The notes under the pieces were generated by a model that was given only the letters and a program-made list of their open reading frames with translations, was not told the origin of the DNA and searched no databases. Positions 53,145 to 62,329 of a DNA stretch of 64,000 bases are shown piece by piece. Every line of letters starts with the position of its first letter. Within the stretch, counting starts at the first letter, position 1. The stretch comes from Kordia algicida OT-1 (GTDB taxonomy: Bacteria > Bacteroidota > Bacteroidia > Flavobacteriales > Flavobacteriaceae): contig NZ_DS544873.1 of assembly GCF_000154725.1 (NCBI RefSeq), forward strand, positions 317,307 to 381,306, read 5' to 3'. Position numbers and translations under genes: made by a program.

Positions 53145-56100
53145 CTATTGATGTCCCAAATGACAACCGCAACCTAGACGCATAAAGCTATTTGATTCTT
53201 CATGCCACGGAAATGCTGCGTTGTATTTATTGTTTTCCCAATAGAATTTTGAGCGTTCTTTGGATTCGTTTCCAATTTCATTCATCGTTTCGGTATCGTA
53301 CAAACGTCCGTTAATCATGGTGTGTGTGATGCTTTCTGTGTTTCTAATATTTTCTAAAGGATTTTTATCCATGATGATTAAATCGGCAAGTTTTCCAACT
53401 TTTAATGAACCAATATCGTTTCCAGCACCGATATATTCCGCCGGATTGATGGTAGCTGTTTTTAAAGCTTCCATTGGAGACATGCCACCTTGTTCCATCA
53501 TCCATAATTCCCAATGTGCGCCCAAACCTTGTAATTGTCCGTGTGCGCCCATATTTACTTTTACACCTTTGTCTGCCAAAGCTTTTACCGTTTCTGAAAC
53601 TAAGATATGTCCGTTTTTATATTCTTCATCAGGCAACATGGTGCGATGTCTAGAACGCGCATCAATGATTCCTCTTGGTGTGTATTTTAGTAATTTTTTG
53701 TTTTCCCAAACATTGGTTTTTTGATACCAATAATATTCGCCGTTTACACCACCATAATTTACAATTAATGTTGGCGTGTAGCCTGTTTTACTGTTTCCCC
53801 ATAATTCCAAAACGTCTTTGTATACAGGAGAAACAGGAATATTGTGTTCTACACCAGTATGTCCGTCCATAATCATAGTCATGTTGTGATAGAATGTCGA
53901 TCCGCCTTCAGGAACTACAAAAATGCCTTCTTCGCGTGCTGCTTGTAATATTTGCTGACGTTGTTCGCGTCGTGGCTGATTGTAACTTTTTACCGATAAT
54001 GCGCCAAATGCTTTTGTTCTTCGTATGGACGATCGTGCGTCTTCTAGATTGTTGACAACCGCTTTGAAATCGCCATCAGCTCCATAAAGGATAAATCCGG
54101 TAGAGTAGAGTCGTGGACCAACTAACGTTCCGTTTTTTACCAATTCCGATAAGGCGAAAACTGTTTCCGTATTTGCGGAAGGATCATGTGCAGTTGTGAC
54201 TCCAAAAGCCAAATTCGCATAGAATTGCCAATGTTTTTGAGTCGTTAATCCATAACGGAAAGCACCAATGTGTGCGTGTGCATCTACCATTCCTGGCATG
54301 ATCGTTTTTCCTGTCATGTTGTACGTTTTCGTTCCGTTTGGAATGCGAATGTTTGTTCCGATGGCTTCAATTCGATTGTCTTTGATAAGAATGGTACCTT
54401 TTTCAATCACTTTTTCATTATCCATCGTAATGATTCGTGCATTTGTAAAAGCAATTCGTCCGTTAGGTTTGTCAGTTTTTAAAGTGAGATTGATTTTTGT
54501 TCCTTTTGTGGTAAGTTCTGGCGTTTTTTCAGGAGATCCTTCTAAGAATGTGAATCTATTTTTAATTTCATTCGAGAAATATTCGTCACCCAAAGTCCAC
54601 ATTACTTTTTTACTATTTGGCGACCAATGTAAATTAACGCCAGCATCTTTGGCAATTTGTGCTACGGGAAAAGCTTTTGTTTTGTTGTCAAGATTTACCG
54701 TTTGTCCCGTAAGAACCATTGGTGCAACATAGGCTTTGTGTAATTGTGAAAACGCAATCCATTTGTTGTCTGGACTTGGTACAATTCTATTTGCATATTT
54801 TGAGGTAAAGTGTGTGCGTTTGTCATTTCCTTGAAGATTTACGCTATGCAATGCTTTTGTCAAACTTCCAAAATACGTTCCGCCAGTTTGGATAAAGATA
54901 CGTTTCCCATCTGCAGAAAAGATAGGATATTCGCCTTGTGCTGTTACGAACTTTGAATTGCTTCCATCGGCTTTCATCGTATAAATTCCTGCGTTTTTAG
55001 CAAAGGTAAATCCTTGATCGCTGTTTCCGCGTTCTTTTCGATAGACAATGTGCGTTCCATCTAGAGAAAATGAAGGTGTTCTAAAACTTCCTTTTTCGGT
55101 AGATAGCTGCATCGAATTTCCACCATTGATCGAAATTTTACGAATAGTTCCTAAGTTGAGATCATTCCAAGTAACATACACAATTTCTTTTCCATCAGGA
55201 GAAAAACTCGGTTCTGATTCAAAGTCAGTTCCTTGCGTTAGTCGTTTTGGCGTGCCATTCGGTAAGTTTTTCTTCCATAGATAACCAACTGCATTAAATA
55301 TGAGCGTTTTTCCATCTGGAGAAGTAACTGCTTGGCGAATTACTTTCGCATCGAAATTTTTAGGTGATACAGGCGTATTAAACGAAACCGCTTCTGCAAT
55401 TTGAATGTTGGCATTTACTTTAAACGGAATGTTAGTCACTTGTAACGAAGTGATATTTATTTTCTGAATTTTCCCGTCAGCCCAAAAGACAATTTCGTTA
55501 TTGTTTGGCATCCAACTAAAGTTTGGATATACACCAAATATAGCCCAAGCTTCTTGCTGGTCTTTGTCTAAAGCGTCATATAACGGCCATTCTTCGCCCG
55601 TTTGTAAGTCGTGCAAATACAATACAGATTTGGTACGAACTCTTTTGATGAACGCTAATTTTTTTCCATCACGTGAGATTTGTGGACGTGAAGCGCCACC
55701 AGGTCCGCCAGTAATTTGTGTCGTTTTTCCTGTTTGAAAGTCGTAACGTTTGATAACGTAGATTTGTTTGTTTGGATCTTTGTTGTATTGAAATGATCCG
55801 CCAGGATATACATCTTCGCTGTAGTATAAGTAGCGACCATCTGGAGAAACAGAAGGTTCGTTGACGTCTTGTTGTGCATTTTTCCTTTTGGTGATTTGTA
55901 AACCTGATCCGCCAGTAATGTGATATTGCCACATTTCTCCTGCACCGAGTGAACGTGTTGAGGTAAAGTGTTTTCTTGCGATGAATGCATTGCCATCTGG
56001 CATCCAAGTGGAATTGTTTAATAAACGAAAACTTTCTTTGGTAATTTGTTTGGCGTCTGAACCATTTGCGTTCATTACCCAAATATTATCGCCGCCACCA

Positions 56101-56429
56101 GCATCACTTGTAAAGAGAATTTTAGAACCATCTGGACTGAAATGAGGTTGTATTTCAAACGGAATTCCTGTGCGTAATGCTTTGGCGGTTCCACCAGAAA
56201 CAGGAATCGTATAAATATCGCCCAACATGTCAAATACGATGGTTTTTCCATTAGGACTTACGTCTAAGTTCATCCATGTACCTTCGGTGGTTGTAAATTT
56301 GTGATCTTTGTAATTGAAATCTCCTTTAGGATTGGAAACATCCCATTTTTCAGTGTTTTTTTTGTCTTGCGCAAACGCGATGCAGGCAAAGAATAGTCCG
56401 AAAAGGACAGAAAGATTGGCTCTCAACAT
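53145..56429 (-). CDS. Secreted amidohydrolase with TolB-like (PD40) propeller
   Basis: A 1094-residue protein with a signal peptide (MLRANLSVLFGLFFACIAFA). Residues about 40-640 are a beta-propeller with PD40/WD40-like repeats (SPDGSKILFTSD, SPDGRYLYYSED, SPDGKTLIFNAV). Residues about 660-1070 are an amidohydrolase: GKTIMPGMVDAHAHIG carries the HxH metal pair, GVEHNIPV and GAHGQLQGLGAHWELWMM further His ligands, and the tail DLIIMDKNPLENI is typical. Such two-domain enzymes are periplasmic or secreted; the substrate may be a dipeptide or amino acid derivative. The C-terminus carries CGCHLGHQ. Confidence 0.9.
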   Translation of the reverse strand: MLRANLSVLFGLFFACIAFAQDKKNTEKWDVSNPKGDFNYKDHKFTTTEGTWMNLDVSPNGKTIVFDMLGDIYTIPVSGGTAKALRTGIPFEIQPHFSPDGSKILFTSDAGGGDNIWVMNANGSDAKQITKESFRLLNNSTWMPDGNAFIARKHFTSTRSLGAGEMWQYHITGGSGLQITKRKNAQQDVNEPSVSPDGRYLYYSEDVYPGGSFQYNKDPNKQIYVIKRYDFQTGKTTQITGGPGGASRPQISRDGKKLAFIKRVRTKSVLYLHDLQTGEEWPLYDALDKDQQEAWAIFGVYPNFSWMPNNNEIVFWADGKIQKINITSLQVTNIPFKVNANIQIAEAVSFNTPVSPKNFDAKVIRQAVTSPDGKTLIFNAVGYLWKKNLPNGTPKRLTQGTDFESEPSFSPDGKEIVYVTWNDLNLGTIRKISINGGNSMQLSTEKGSFRTPSFSLDGTHIVYRKERGNSDQGFTFAKNAGIYTMKADGSNSKFVTAQGEYPIFSADGKRIFIQTGGTYFGSLTKALHSVNLQGNDKRTHFTSKYANRIVPSPDNKWIAFSQLHKAYVAPMVLTGQTVNLDNKTKAFPVAQIAKDAGVNLHWSPNSKKVMWTLGDEYFSNEIKNRFTFLEGSPEKTPELTTKGTKINLTLKTDKPNGRIAFTNARIITMDNEKVIEKGTILIKDNRIEAIGTNIRIPNGTKTYNMTGKTIMPGMVDAHAHIGAFRYGLTTQKHWQFYANLAFGVTTAHDPSANTETVFALSELVKNGTLVGPRLYSTGFILYGADGDFKAVVNNLEDARSSIRRTKAFGALSVKSYNQPRREQRQQILQAAREEGIFVVPEGGSTFYHNMTMIMDGHTGVEHNIPVSPVYKDVLELWGNSKTGYTPTLIVNYGGVNGEYYWYQKTNVWENKKLLKYTPRGIIDARSRHRTMLPDEEYKNGHILVSETVKALADKGVKVNMGAHGQLQGLGAHWELWMMEQGGMSPMEALKTATINPAEYIGAGNDIGSLKVGKLADLIIMDKNPLENIRNTESITHTMINGRLYDTETMNEIGNESKERSKFYWENNKYNAAFPWHEESNSFMRLGCGCHLGHQ

Positions 56430-56798
56430 TAGGTTTTTAGTTTAAGCTTCTAAATTAGCTAATATCATGTTAATATTTCTTAAAAGAGTGTTAAGGTGTT
56501 TTGAGGAAGTCTTAAATGTGGCTTGTCTTTGAATTGCTGTTGGAAAATTATTTATAGACTTGTGTTTATTTGTAGAATTTTTCTTTATTTTTTCTGTTTC
56601 CTAGAATTCGCCCATATTTCAGCTATTTTTTATCCATAGCGATACTAAGACTTTAAAGAATGGTTTTGTTTTGAATAAATTTTAACTCGTTTTCGATTAA
56701 AAATAAAAGTCAAGATGAGTTCGTAGTGCAGAATGAGTGAGTTATATATTTATTTAGTTATATTTATTTGATTTTTAGGAATTTAATGTAAAATTTGA

Positions 56799-56856
56799 GA
56801 GCGCAGTCGAGATTCAATAAAAACAATATATTTTCTATGCTTTCTCGACTGCGCTC
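56799..56856. repeat. Inverted repeat, possible terminator of aceA
   Basis: A 14-bp perfect inverted repeat (GAGCGCAGTCGAGA 56799-56812 with TCTCGACTGCGCTC 56843-56856), loop 30. It lies in the 493-base gap (56430-56922) between the amidohydrolase start and the aceA stop. The TCGAC...GCTC core resembles the other palindromic repeats. No strong T-run follows on the minus strand. The rest of the gap holds no gene. Confidence 0.5.
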
Positions 56857-56922
56857 GTAATTGACAACTACTTTCTTTATATTGAATATAAGTTGATAAG
56901 TAAGACTTTATATGTGTTTGGG

Positions 56923-58554
56923 TTAAGTAAGTACACTTATCTTTTCTTCAACTTTTGTCGTATTGTTTTTTTCTTCAAATTGTTTTGATGTATTTTTTTC
57001 GCCGCCAGCTTTTAGGGCTTTTTCCCCAGCAAAAAATGTTTTGTGATCGTCACCAAGATCAGAACCAGCCATTCTTTGATGTTTGACACAAGAAACACCT
57101 TTGCGAATTTCTTGTCTTTGTACGTCTTTTACATAAGTTAACATTGCGTTTTTTCCAAAATATCCTTCTGTTAGATTGTTCATATGTAATGCAGTCGTGT
57201 GATAGGTTGGCAGCGTGATGAGGTGATGAAAAATTCCTGCTTCTTTAGCACTGTCTAGTTGAAAAGTCTTGATTTTTTCATCTGCACGATGACATAATTC
57301 TGAACCATCGTATTGCGCATCCATTAAGTTATTTCTATCGTAAGCAGTCATGTTTTCGCCTTCAAGAAGCATTTCTTCATACACTTGATTTCGAAAGTTA
57401 AGTGTCCAATTGAAAGAAGGAGAGTTGTTGTATACTAATTTTGCGTTTGGAATTACTTTTTTTACACGATTGACCATATGTGCAATTTGCTTTATGTCTG
57501 GCGTTGGTGTTTCAATCCATAGAAGATCGGCACCATTTTGAAGACTTGTAATGCAATCCAACACCACTCTGTCGATGTTTGAACCTTTTTTGAATTTATA
57601 TAAACCATTTGGTAATCGGATAGGACGCACTAATTTTCCATTTCTTTTTAGCAGTACTTCGTCTTCTTTGGCTTCAGTAATTGCAATTTCTTCTGCTTCA
57701 ACAAAGGCTAAATATTGCGAAGCCAAATCTCCAGGTTTTTCACTTACAGGTAATTTTTGAGTCAATCCAGCACCTTCAGAGTCTGTTCTAGCTACGATGA
57801 TTCCGTTTTCAACGCCCAATTCTATAAACGCATATCGTATTGCATTTAGTTTTGCTATGAAATCTTCATGCGGTACAGTTACTTTACCATCTTGGTGTCC
57901 GCATTGTTTTGCATCTGATACTTGATTTTCAATTTGAATGGCACAGGCACCAGCTTGAATCATTTGTTTGGCGAGCAAATATGTTGCTTCTTCATTACCA
58001 AAACCTGCATCAATGTCAGCTATTATTGGTACAATATGTGTTTCAAAATTATCGATTTTGCTTTGCACATCTTCTCCATTTTCAAGCCTTCTAAATAAGT
58101 CATTTAATTCAATTGCATCTGCTTGGCGCAAGAAGTCATAAATTTCTTTGATGAGTGATGAAACTGCCGTTTTTTCATGCATAGATTGATCTGGTAATGG
58201 ACCAAATTCTGAGCGTAAGGCAGCAACCATCCATCCAGAAAGATATAAATATTTTTTTGACGTTGTTTTGTGATGTTTTTTAACGGCAATCATTTTTTGT
58301 TGTGCTACAAAACCGTGCCAGCAGCCGAGTGATTGTGTGTATTGTGAAGCATCGGCATCGTAAGCTGCCATATCTTTTCGCATGATGTTTGCTGTATAAG
58401 AAGCAATGTCTAAACCAGTTTTAAAACGGTTTTGAAGCATCATTCTTGCCGCACTTTCAGCATGTATTTCATTCCAAGTTTCGCCATATTTCTTTTTCAG
58501 GTTTCTTACCGTGTCTAGTGCCGAACTATAGCTGGTTTTTGATAAATTTTTCAT
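56923..58554 (-). CDS. aceA: Isocitrate lyase
   Basis: A 543-residue isocitrate lyase, the first enzyme of the glyoxylate shunt (isocitrate to glyoxylate plus succinate). The active-site loop is KQCGHQDGKVTVPHEDF; KQCGH instead of KKCGH places it in the longer Pseudomonas-type class. The length (about 540 against 430 in E. coli) agrees. Downstream of aceB with 73 bases between, so probably one operon allowing growth on acetate or fatty acids. The Ser/Thr/Lys-rich last 30 residues are an unusual extension. Confidence 0.95.
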   Translation of the reverse strand: MKNLSKTSYSSALDTVRNLKKKYGETWNEIHAESAARMMLQNRFKTGLDIASYTANIMRKDMAAYDADASQYTQSLGCWHGFVAQQKMIAVKKHHKTTSKKYLYLSGWMVAALRSEFGPLPDQSMHEKTAVSSLIKEIYDFLRQADAIELNDLFRRLENGEDVQSKIDNFETHIVPIIADIDAGFGNEEATYLLAKQMIQAGACAIQIENQVSDAKQCGHQDGKVTVPHEDFIAKLNAIRYAFIELGVENGIIVARTDSEGAGLTQKLPVSEKPGDLASQYLAFVEAEEIAITEAKEDEVLLKRNGKLVRPIRLPNGLYKFKKGSNIDRVVLDCITSLQNGADLLWIETPTPDIKQIAHMVNRVKKVIPNAKLVYNNSPSFNWTLNFRNQVYEEMLLEGENMTAYDRNNLMDAQYDGSELCHRADEKIKTFQLDSAKEAGIFHHLITLPTYHTTALHMNNLTEGYFGKNAMLTYVKDVQRQEIRKGVSCVKHQRMAGSDLGDDHKTFFAGEKALKAGGEKNTSKQFEEKNNTTKVEEKISVLT

Positions 58555-58627
58555 AATTTTGTGATACGTTATTTATATTAATAATGAGATCCTGTTGATT
58601 GTTGCCGCAATCGCAGGATTGTTTTTT

Positions 58628-60226
58628 TTAAATGTGTTTGTATGCTGGAAGTGTTAGAAATTCTACAAATTCTTCAGACAAAACTAGCTTGTCAAAAAGC
58701 TCTATTGCTAATTTGAATTTGCTGTTTTTTATGTTTTCGTTACCAATTTCAGTGATTATTTTTTCAACTTCATCATCTAATAAATCTATATATAATTCAA
58801 TTGTAAATTTCCTTCCATCTTCGAGAGTTGCCTCATTTTTGAGCCATTGCCAAACCTGAGTTCTTGAAATTTCAGCAGTTGCTGCATCTTCCATTAAGTT
58901 GTATAGGGCAACAGCACCATAACCACGCAACCAAGCTTCTGTATATAAAATTGCAACGTTGATGTTTTTCCTGATTCCTGCTTCTGTAATTGTACCTTTT
59001 GGTAGTTCAACTAAGTCTTGTTGTGTAATTTTGACATCGTCGCGGGTTACCTGTAATTGATTTGGAGTTTTCATATGCTTATCAAATTCATTCATGGCTA
59101 CAGAAACCAATGCAGGATGCGCAACCCAGGTGCCATCATGTCCATTTTTGACTTCACGTTCTTTGTCTTTTCGTACTTTTTCTAGTGCAGCAGCATTTGC
59201 TTTTTCGTTATTTTTGATAGGAATTTGAGCAGCCATTCCGCCAATAGCTAGAATTCCGCGTTTATGACATCGTTGAATTACCAATTTTGAATAAGCATCC
59301 ATAAATGGTGTAGTCATGGTCACTTGATCGCGATTTGGAATTATGAAATTTGGATGATTTCTGAATTTTTTGATGTACGAAAAAATATAATCCCAACGCC
59401 CACAATTTAAACCGACAATATGTTCTTTTAATTCATAAATAATTTCGTCTAGCTGAAAACTAGCGGTTATCGTTTCAACCAAAACAGTAGCTTTGAATGT
59501 TCCGATTGGAACATTTAAATAATTTTGAGCAAATTCAAAAACAGTATTCCACCAACGTGCTTCAGTATAGTGCTCTAGTTTTGGTAAATAAAAATAAGGA
59601 GCTGTTTCATTTTTTAGTAAGGTTTCGGTGTTATGGAAAACGTACAATCCAAAATCAACCAAGCTTCCAGAGACTTCTTCGTTGTTAATAACAAGATGTC
59701 TTTCGTTTAAATGTAAACCTCTTGGTCTTACTAAAAGCACAGCGGTTTCATTATTTAGTTTGTAAGATTTACCACGTTTCGTATCGATTAAAGAAATGCT
59801 TTTATTGTTGGCATCTATTAAATTTTTTTGTCCTTCTATGTTGTTTTTCCATGTTGGCGCATTGCTGTCTTCTAAATCGGCCATAAAGGTTTTTGCTCCA
59901 GAGTTGAGCGCATTGATAATCATTTTTCGATCTACAGGTCCCGTAATTTCAACACGTCTGTCTTGAAGATCGTTTGGAATTTCTCCAGCAGTCCAGTCAC
60001 TTTCTCTAATGTTTTTTGTCTCTTTTGGAAATTCTGGAAATTTTCCAGTATCAAAAATCTTTTGTTGCATTTCACGATTTTGAAGTAGCTGAAGTCGTTT
60101 GTCATTAAAATTTTCATGAAGTGCCGTGATAAATTCCAAAGCAGCATCTGTTAAAATTTCAGGATAATAATTTCTTACTTCATTAGTGAATTGAATTCTT
60201 GACTGATTTAAAAGTGTGTTTTCCAT
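58628..60226 (-). CDS. aceB: Malate synthase A
   Basis: A 532-residue malate synthase A, condensing glyoxylate and acetyl-CoA to malate. The signature GLNCGRWDYIFSYIKKFRNHP-type segment is near residue 270 (catalytic Glu and Asp nearby), with PRGLHLNERH upstream and the C-terminal EAWLRGYGAVALYNLMEDAATAEISR block. First gene of the aceBA operon. The promoter region to the divergent regulator carries two palindromic sites. Confidence 0.95.
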   Translation of the reverse strand: MENTLLNQSRIQFTNEVRNYYPEILTDAALEFITALHENFNDKRLQLLQNREMQQKIFDTGKFPEFPKETKNIRESDWTAGEIPNDLQDRRVEITGPVDRKMIINALNSGAKTFMADLEDSNAPTWKNNIEGQKNLIDANNKSISLIDTKRGKSYKLNNETAVLLVRPRGLHLNERHLVINNEEVSGSLVDFGLYVFHNTETLLKNETAPYFYLPKLEHYTEARWWNTVFEFAQNYLNVPIGTFKATVLVETITASFQLDEIIYELKEHIVGLNCGRWDYIFSYIKKFRNHPNFIIPNRDQVTMTTPFMDAYSKLVIQRCHKRGILAIGGMAAQIPIKNNEKANAAALEKVRKDKEREVKNGHDGTWVAHPALVSVAMNEFDKHMKTPNQLQVTRDDVKITQQDLVELPKGTITEAGIRKNINVAILYTEAWLRGYGAVALYNLMEDAATAEISRTQVWQWLKNEATLEDGRKFTIELYIDLLDDEVEKIITEIGNENIKNSKFKLAIELFDKLVLSEEFVEFLTLPAYKHI

Positions 60227-60277
60227 GATCTTATTGTTTTACACGACAATATTAAAATAAAGATTTTAAAAAAAACA

Positions 60278-60327
60278 AGCGAACGTTCGCTAAATTAATC
60301 TTGTTCGCAATTTTTATGCGATTCGCA
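60278..60327. promoter_or_regulatory. Twin palindromic operators between aceB and its regulator
   Basis: A 14-bp perfect palindrome AGCGAACGTTCGCT (60278-60291) and, further right, TGCGA-T-TCGCA (60317-60327). Between them GTTCGCAA (60303-60310) is a third copy of the TTCGC half-site. The half-site TTCGC(A/T) recurs four times in 50 bases, in the intergenic space where the divergent XRE-type regulator would act. Confidence 0.6.
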
Positions 60328-60335
60328 AAAATGAT

Positions 60336-60343
60336 TATATTTG
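60336..60343 (+). promoter_or_regulatory. Candidate -7 box (TATATTTG) of the regulator gene
   Basis: A TAnnTTTG match directly beside the second palindrome (60317-60327), 9 bases before the ATG at 60353. The palindrome covers the promoter, which suggests autoregulation. Confidence 0.45.
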
Positions 60344-60352
60344 CTTTTCACT

Positions 60353-61831
60353 ATGGAACAAGAATATATAAAACTCATATTTGGCTTAAAGCTGAAGCAA
60401 ATACGTACCGATAAGAATTTGTCATTATTTGGCTTGTCTAAAATTACGGGGTTGTCAAAATCGTATTTAAACGAGATAGAAAAAGGAAAGAAATATCCAA
60501 AACCAGATAAAATTGTTATTCTGTCTGAAAAATTGGATGTGCCTTACGATCAGATGGTTTCGTTAAAATTAGACAAAAACTTGGCTCCAATTGGAGAATT
60601 GTTGCAATCAAAAATTTTAAAAGAAATTCCATTAGAACTTTTTGGAATTAAAGAAAGCAATCTAATTGATATTGTAGCCAACGCACCAGCAAAAGTCAAT
60701 GCTTTTATAAGTACAATTATTGAAATAGCGCAGCATTATAATTTTAGCCGAGAAAGCTTTTTTTTAGCTTCAGTTCGTTCATTTCAAGAAGCCAATAATA
60801 ATTATTTTAATGATTTAGAAACGCAGGTTTTATCGTTTTCAAAAGCTTATCAAGTAGATTTGACACGACCAATTTCTTCAAATTATTTGGAGGAAATTTT
60901 AATAGAAGAATACGGATATACAATTCATAAAAATGAACTGAGTTCATATGAAGCTTTAGAAAATTTGCGTTCAGTTTTTGTGCCGAAAACCAAAACTTTA
61001 TTGTTAGCCGACGGAATAGACGAAGCACAACGTACATTTGTCTACGCGAAGGAAATCGCCTATAATTTTTTAAAAATCACAGATAGATTATATACATTTC
61101 CATGGATAAAATTTGAAAGTTTTGATGAAGTACTTCATAATTTTTATGCTTCATATTTTGCGGGAGCATTGATAATTCCTAAAGATACTTTGACTTTGCA
61201 ACTAGAAACGCTATTTGCTAAAGAAACTTTTGACAAAAAATCATTTTTACAAATATTACAAACCTTTAACGCTTCCCCAGAATCATTTTATCAACGATTG
61301 ACAAATATTTTACCCAAGGCATTTAATATTCAGAATTTATTCTTTCTAAGATTTACACATAAAGCTGGAAGCGAGAAATTTCACTTAAAAAAAGAACTTC
61401 ATTTATCACATCAGCATTCGCCACGAGCTAATGAAACCAATGAACATTATTGCCGACGCTGGATATCATTACAAGTTTTAAAAGATATCAGTGAAAATAA
61501 AAATAGTCATGAGTTCAACATTCAAATTTCTAATTATGAGGACGATGGTGCAAAATATTTGTTGTTTTCATCTGCCACAAACGATCCTTTTAAAGAAGAT
61601 ACTTACAGAAGCATCAGTGTTGGTTTGCTCATCAATAAGCAGTTGGAACGAAAATTAAAATTTTTAGAAGATCCAACGATCAAGCAACAATCTGTTGGAG
61701 TAACATGCGAACGTTGTGCTATTAAAGATTGCGAACTGAGACACGCTCCAGCAATAGTTTTAGAAAAGGAAGCAAAAAACAAAAAAATAGAACATATTGT
61801 TAACGAGTTAAATGCCAAATTCACTTCATAA
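60353..61831 (+). CDS. XRE-family regulator with short-chain fatty acid / ImmA-like domain (RamB-type)
   Basis: About 492 residues from the ATG at 60353 (a TTG lies four codons upstream). Residues about 10-70 are an HTH_3 domain (LKQIRTDKNLSLFGLSKITGLSKSYLNEIEKGKKYPKP). The middle resembles the IrrE/ImmA domain, but I do not see a clean HExxH. The C-terminal half contains a cysteine-rich patch VTCERCAIKDCELRHAP, as in the DUF2083 domain of RamB and other acetate-metabolism regulators. Divergent from aceBA, so it probably represses or activates the glyoxylate shunt in response to a CoA or acetate-derived signal. Confidence 0.85.
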   Translation: MEQEYIKLIFGLKLKQIRTDKNLSLFGLSKITGLSKSYLNEIEKGKKYPKPDKIVILSEKLDVPYDQMVSLKLDKNLAPIGELLQSKILKEIPLELFGIKESNLIDIVANAPAKVNAFISTIIEIAQHYNFSRESFFLASVRSFQEANNNYFNDLETQVLSFSKAYQVDLTRPISSNYLEEILIEEYGYTIHKNELSSYEALENLRSVFVPKTKTLLLADGIDEAQRTFVYAKEIAYNFLKITDRLYTFPWIKFESFDEVLHNFYASYFAGALIIPKDTLTLQLETLFAKETFDKKSFLQILQTFNASPESFYQRLTNILPKAFNIQNLFFLRFTHKAGSEKFHLKKELHLSHQHSPRANETNEHYCRRWISLQVLKDISENKNSHEFNIQISNYEDDGAKYLLFSSATNDPFKEDTYRSISVGLLINKQLERKLKFLEDPTIKQQSVGVTCERCAIKDCELRHAPAIVLEKEAKNKKIEHIVNELNAKFTS

Positions 61832-61870
61832 ATAATTCGATTGTTACTGTTGTTATGTTAGCTGTTTTCT

Positions 61871-62084
61871 TCAGTTTCCAAAACCAGTAAATTGATTTAC
61901 TACGACAAAAGTGATTACTGCCGAAATATAACCGCCCAACATTTTTCCTATGTGAAGCTTTAACCAATTTTTACGAAGTTTTTTTGGGTTTTTGTAAATT
62001 AATAAATCTCTTGTAGCAAAGATGATACCGATAGTTCCAAATTCCAGTTACCATATATTGAAGAAAAACTCCAATTGGGAATTT
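61871..62084 (-). pseudogene. C-terminal fragment of a DUF2306-like membrane protein
   Basis: Reading the minus strand gives about 70 residues ending at the TGA at 61871: segments PIGVFLQYMVTGIGTIG, RDLLIYKNPKKLRKNW and LGGYISAVITFVVVNQ. The basic loop and two membrane helices are typical of a longer multi-helix membrane protein. No start or upstream membrane helices exist: a TGA at about 62085-62087 precedes the fragment. The missing N-terminal part marks a rearrangement point. Confidence 0.6.
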
Positions 62085-62255
62085 TCAGATTTGGCAACAC
62101 ATATGTTTGGTGACAAAGTGAAAGAATGGAAAAGCTATCGCAACCGAGTGTTATCTACAGAAATGCAGCGTGTATTTTCTAATAAATTTTTGCAAGATTT
62201 GAAATTACACATGCCCAATGAAACAAATGAGGAAGATTTAATTGTTTCATTATAA
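62070..62255 (+). pseudogene. C-terminal fragment of an unrecognised protein
   Basis: About 62 residues of well-formed helical sequence (WEFSDLATHMFGDKVKEW ... LQDLKLHMPNETNEEDLIVSL), ending at TAA. The ATG at 62022 lies in the antisense of the neighbouring fragment, so the natural start is missing. A full gene of 77 residues starting there is the alternative. Confidence 0.4.
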
Positions 62256-62329
62256 AGTAAAATCTTTAGTAATAGAGTTGTATAAACTTATGGAATTTAA
62301 TATTTTTAGGAACGTTAACACAAACTGAG

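Noticed and set aside
53260-54732. Several plus-strand open frames of 65-154 codons opposite the amidohydrolase
   Set aside because: They are antisense shadows of a long conserved gene whose motifs are all on the minus strand.
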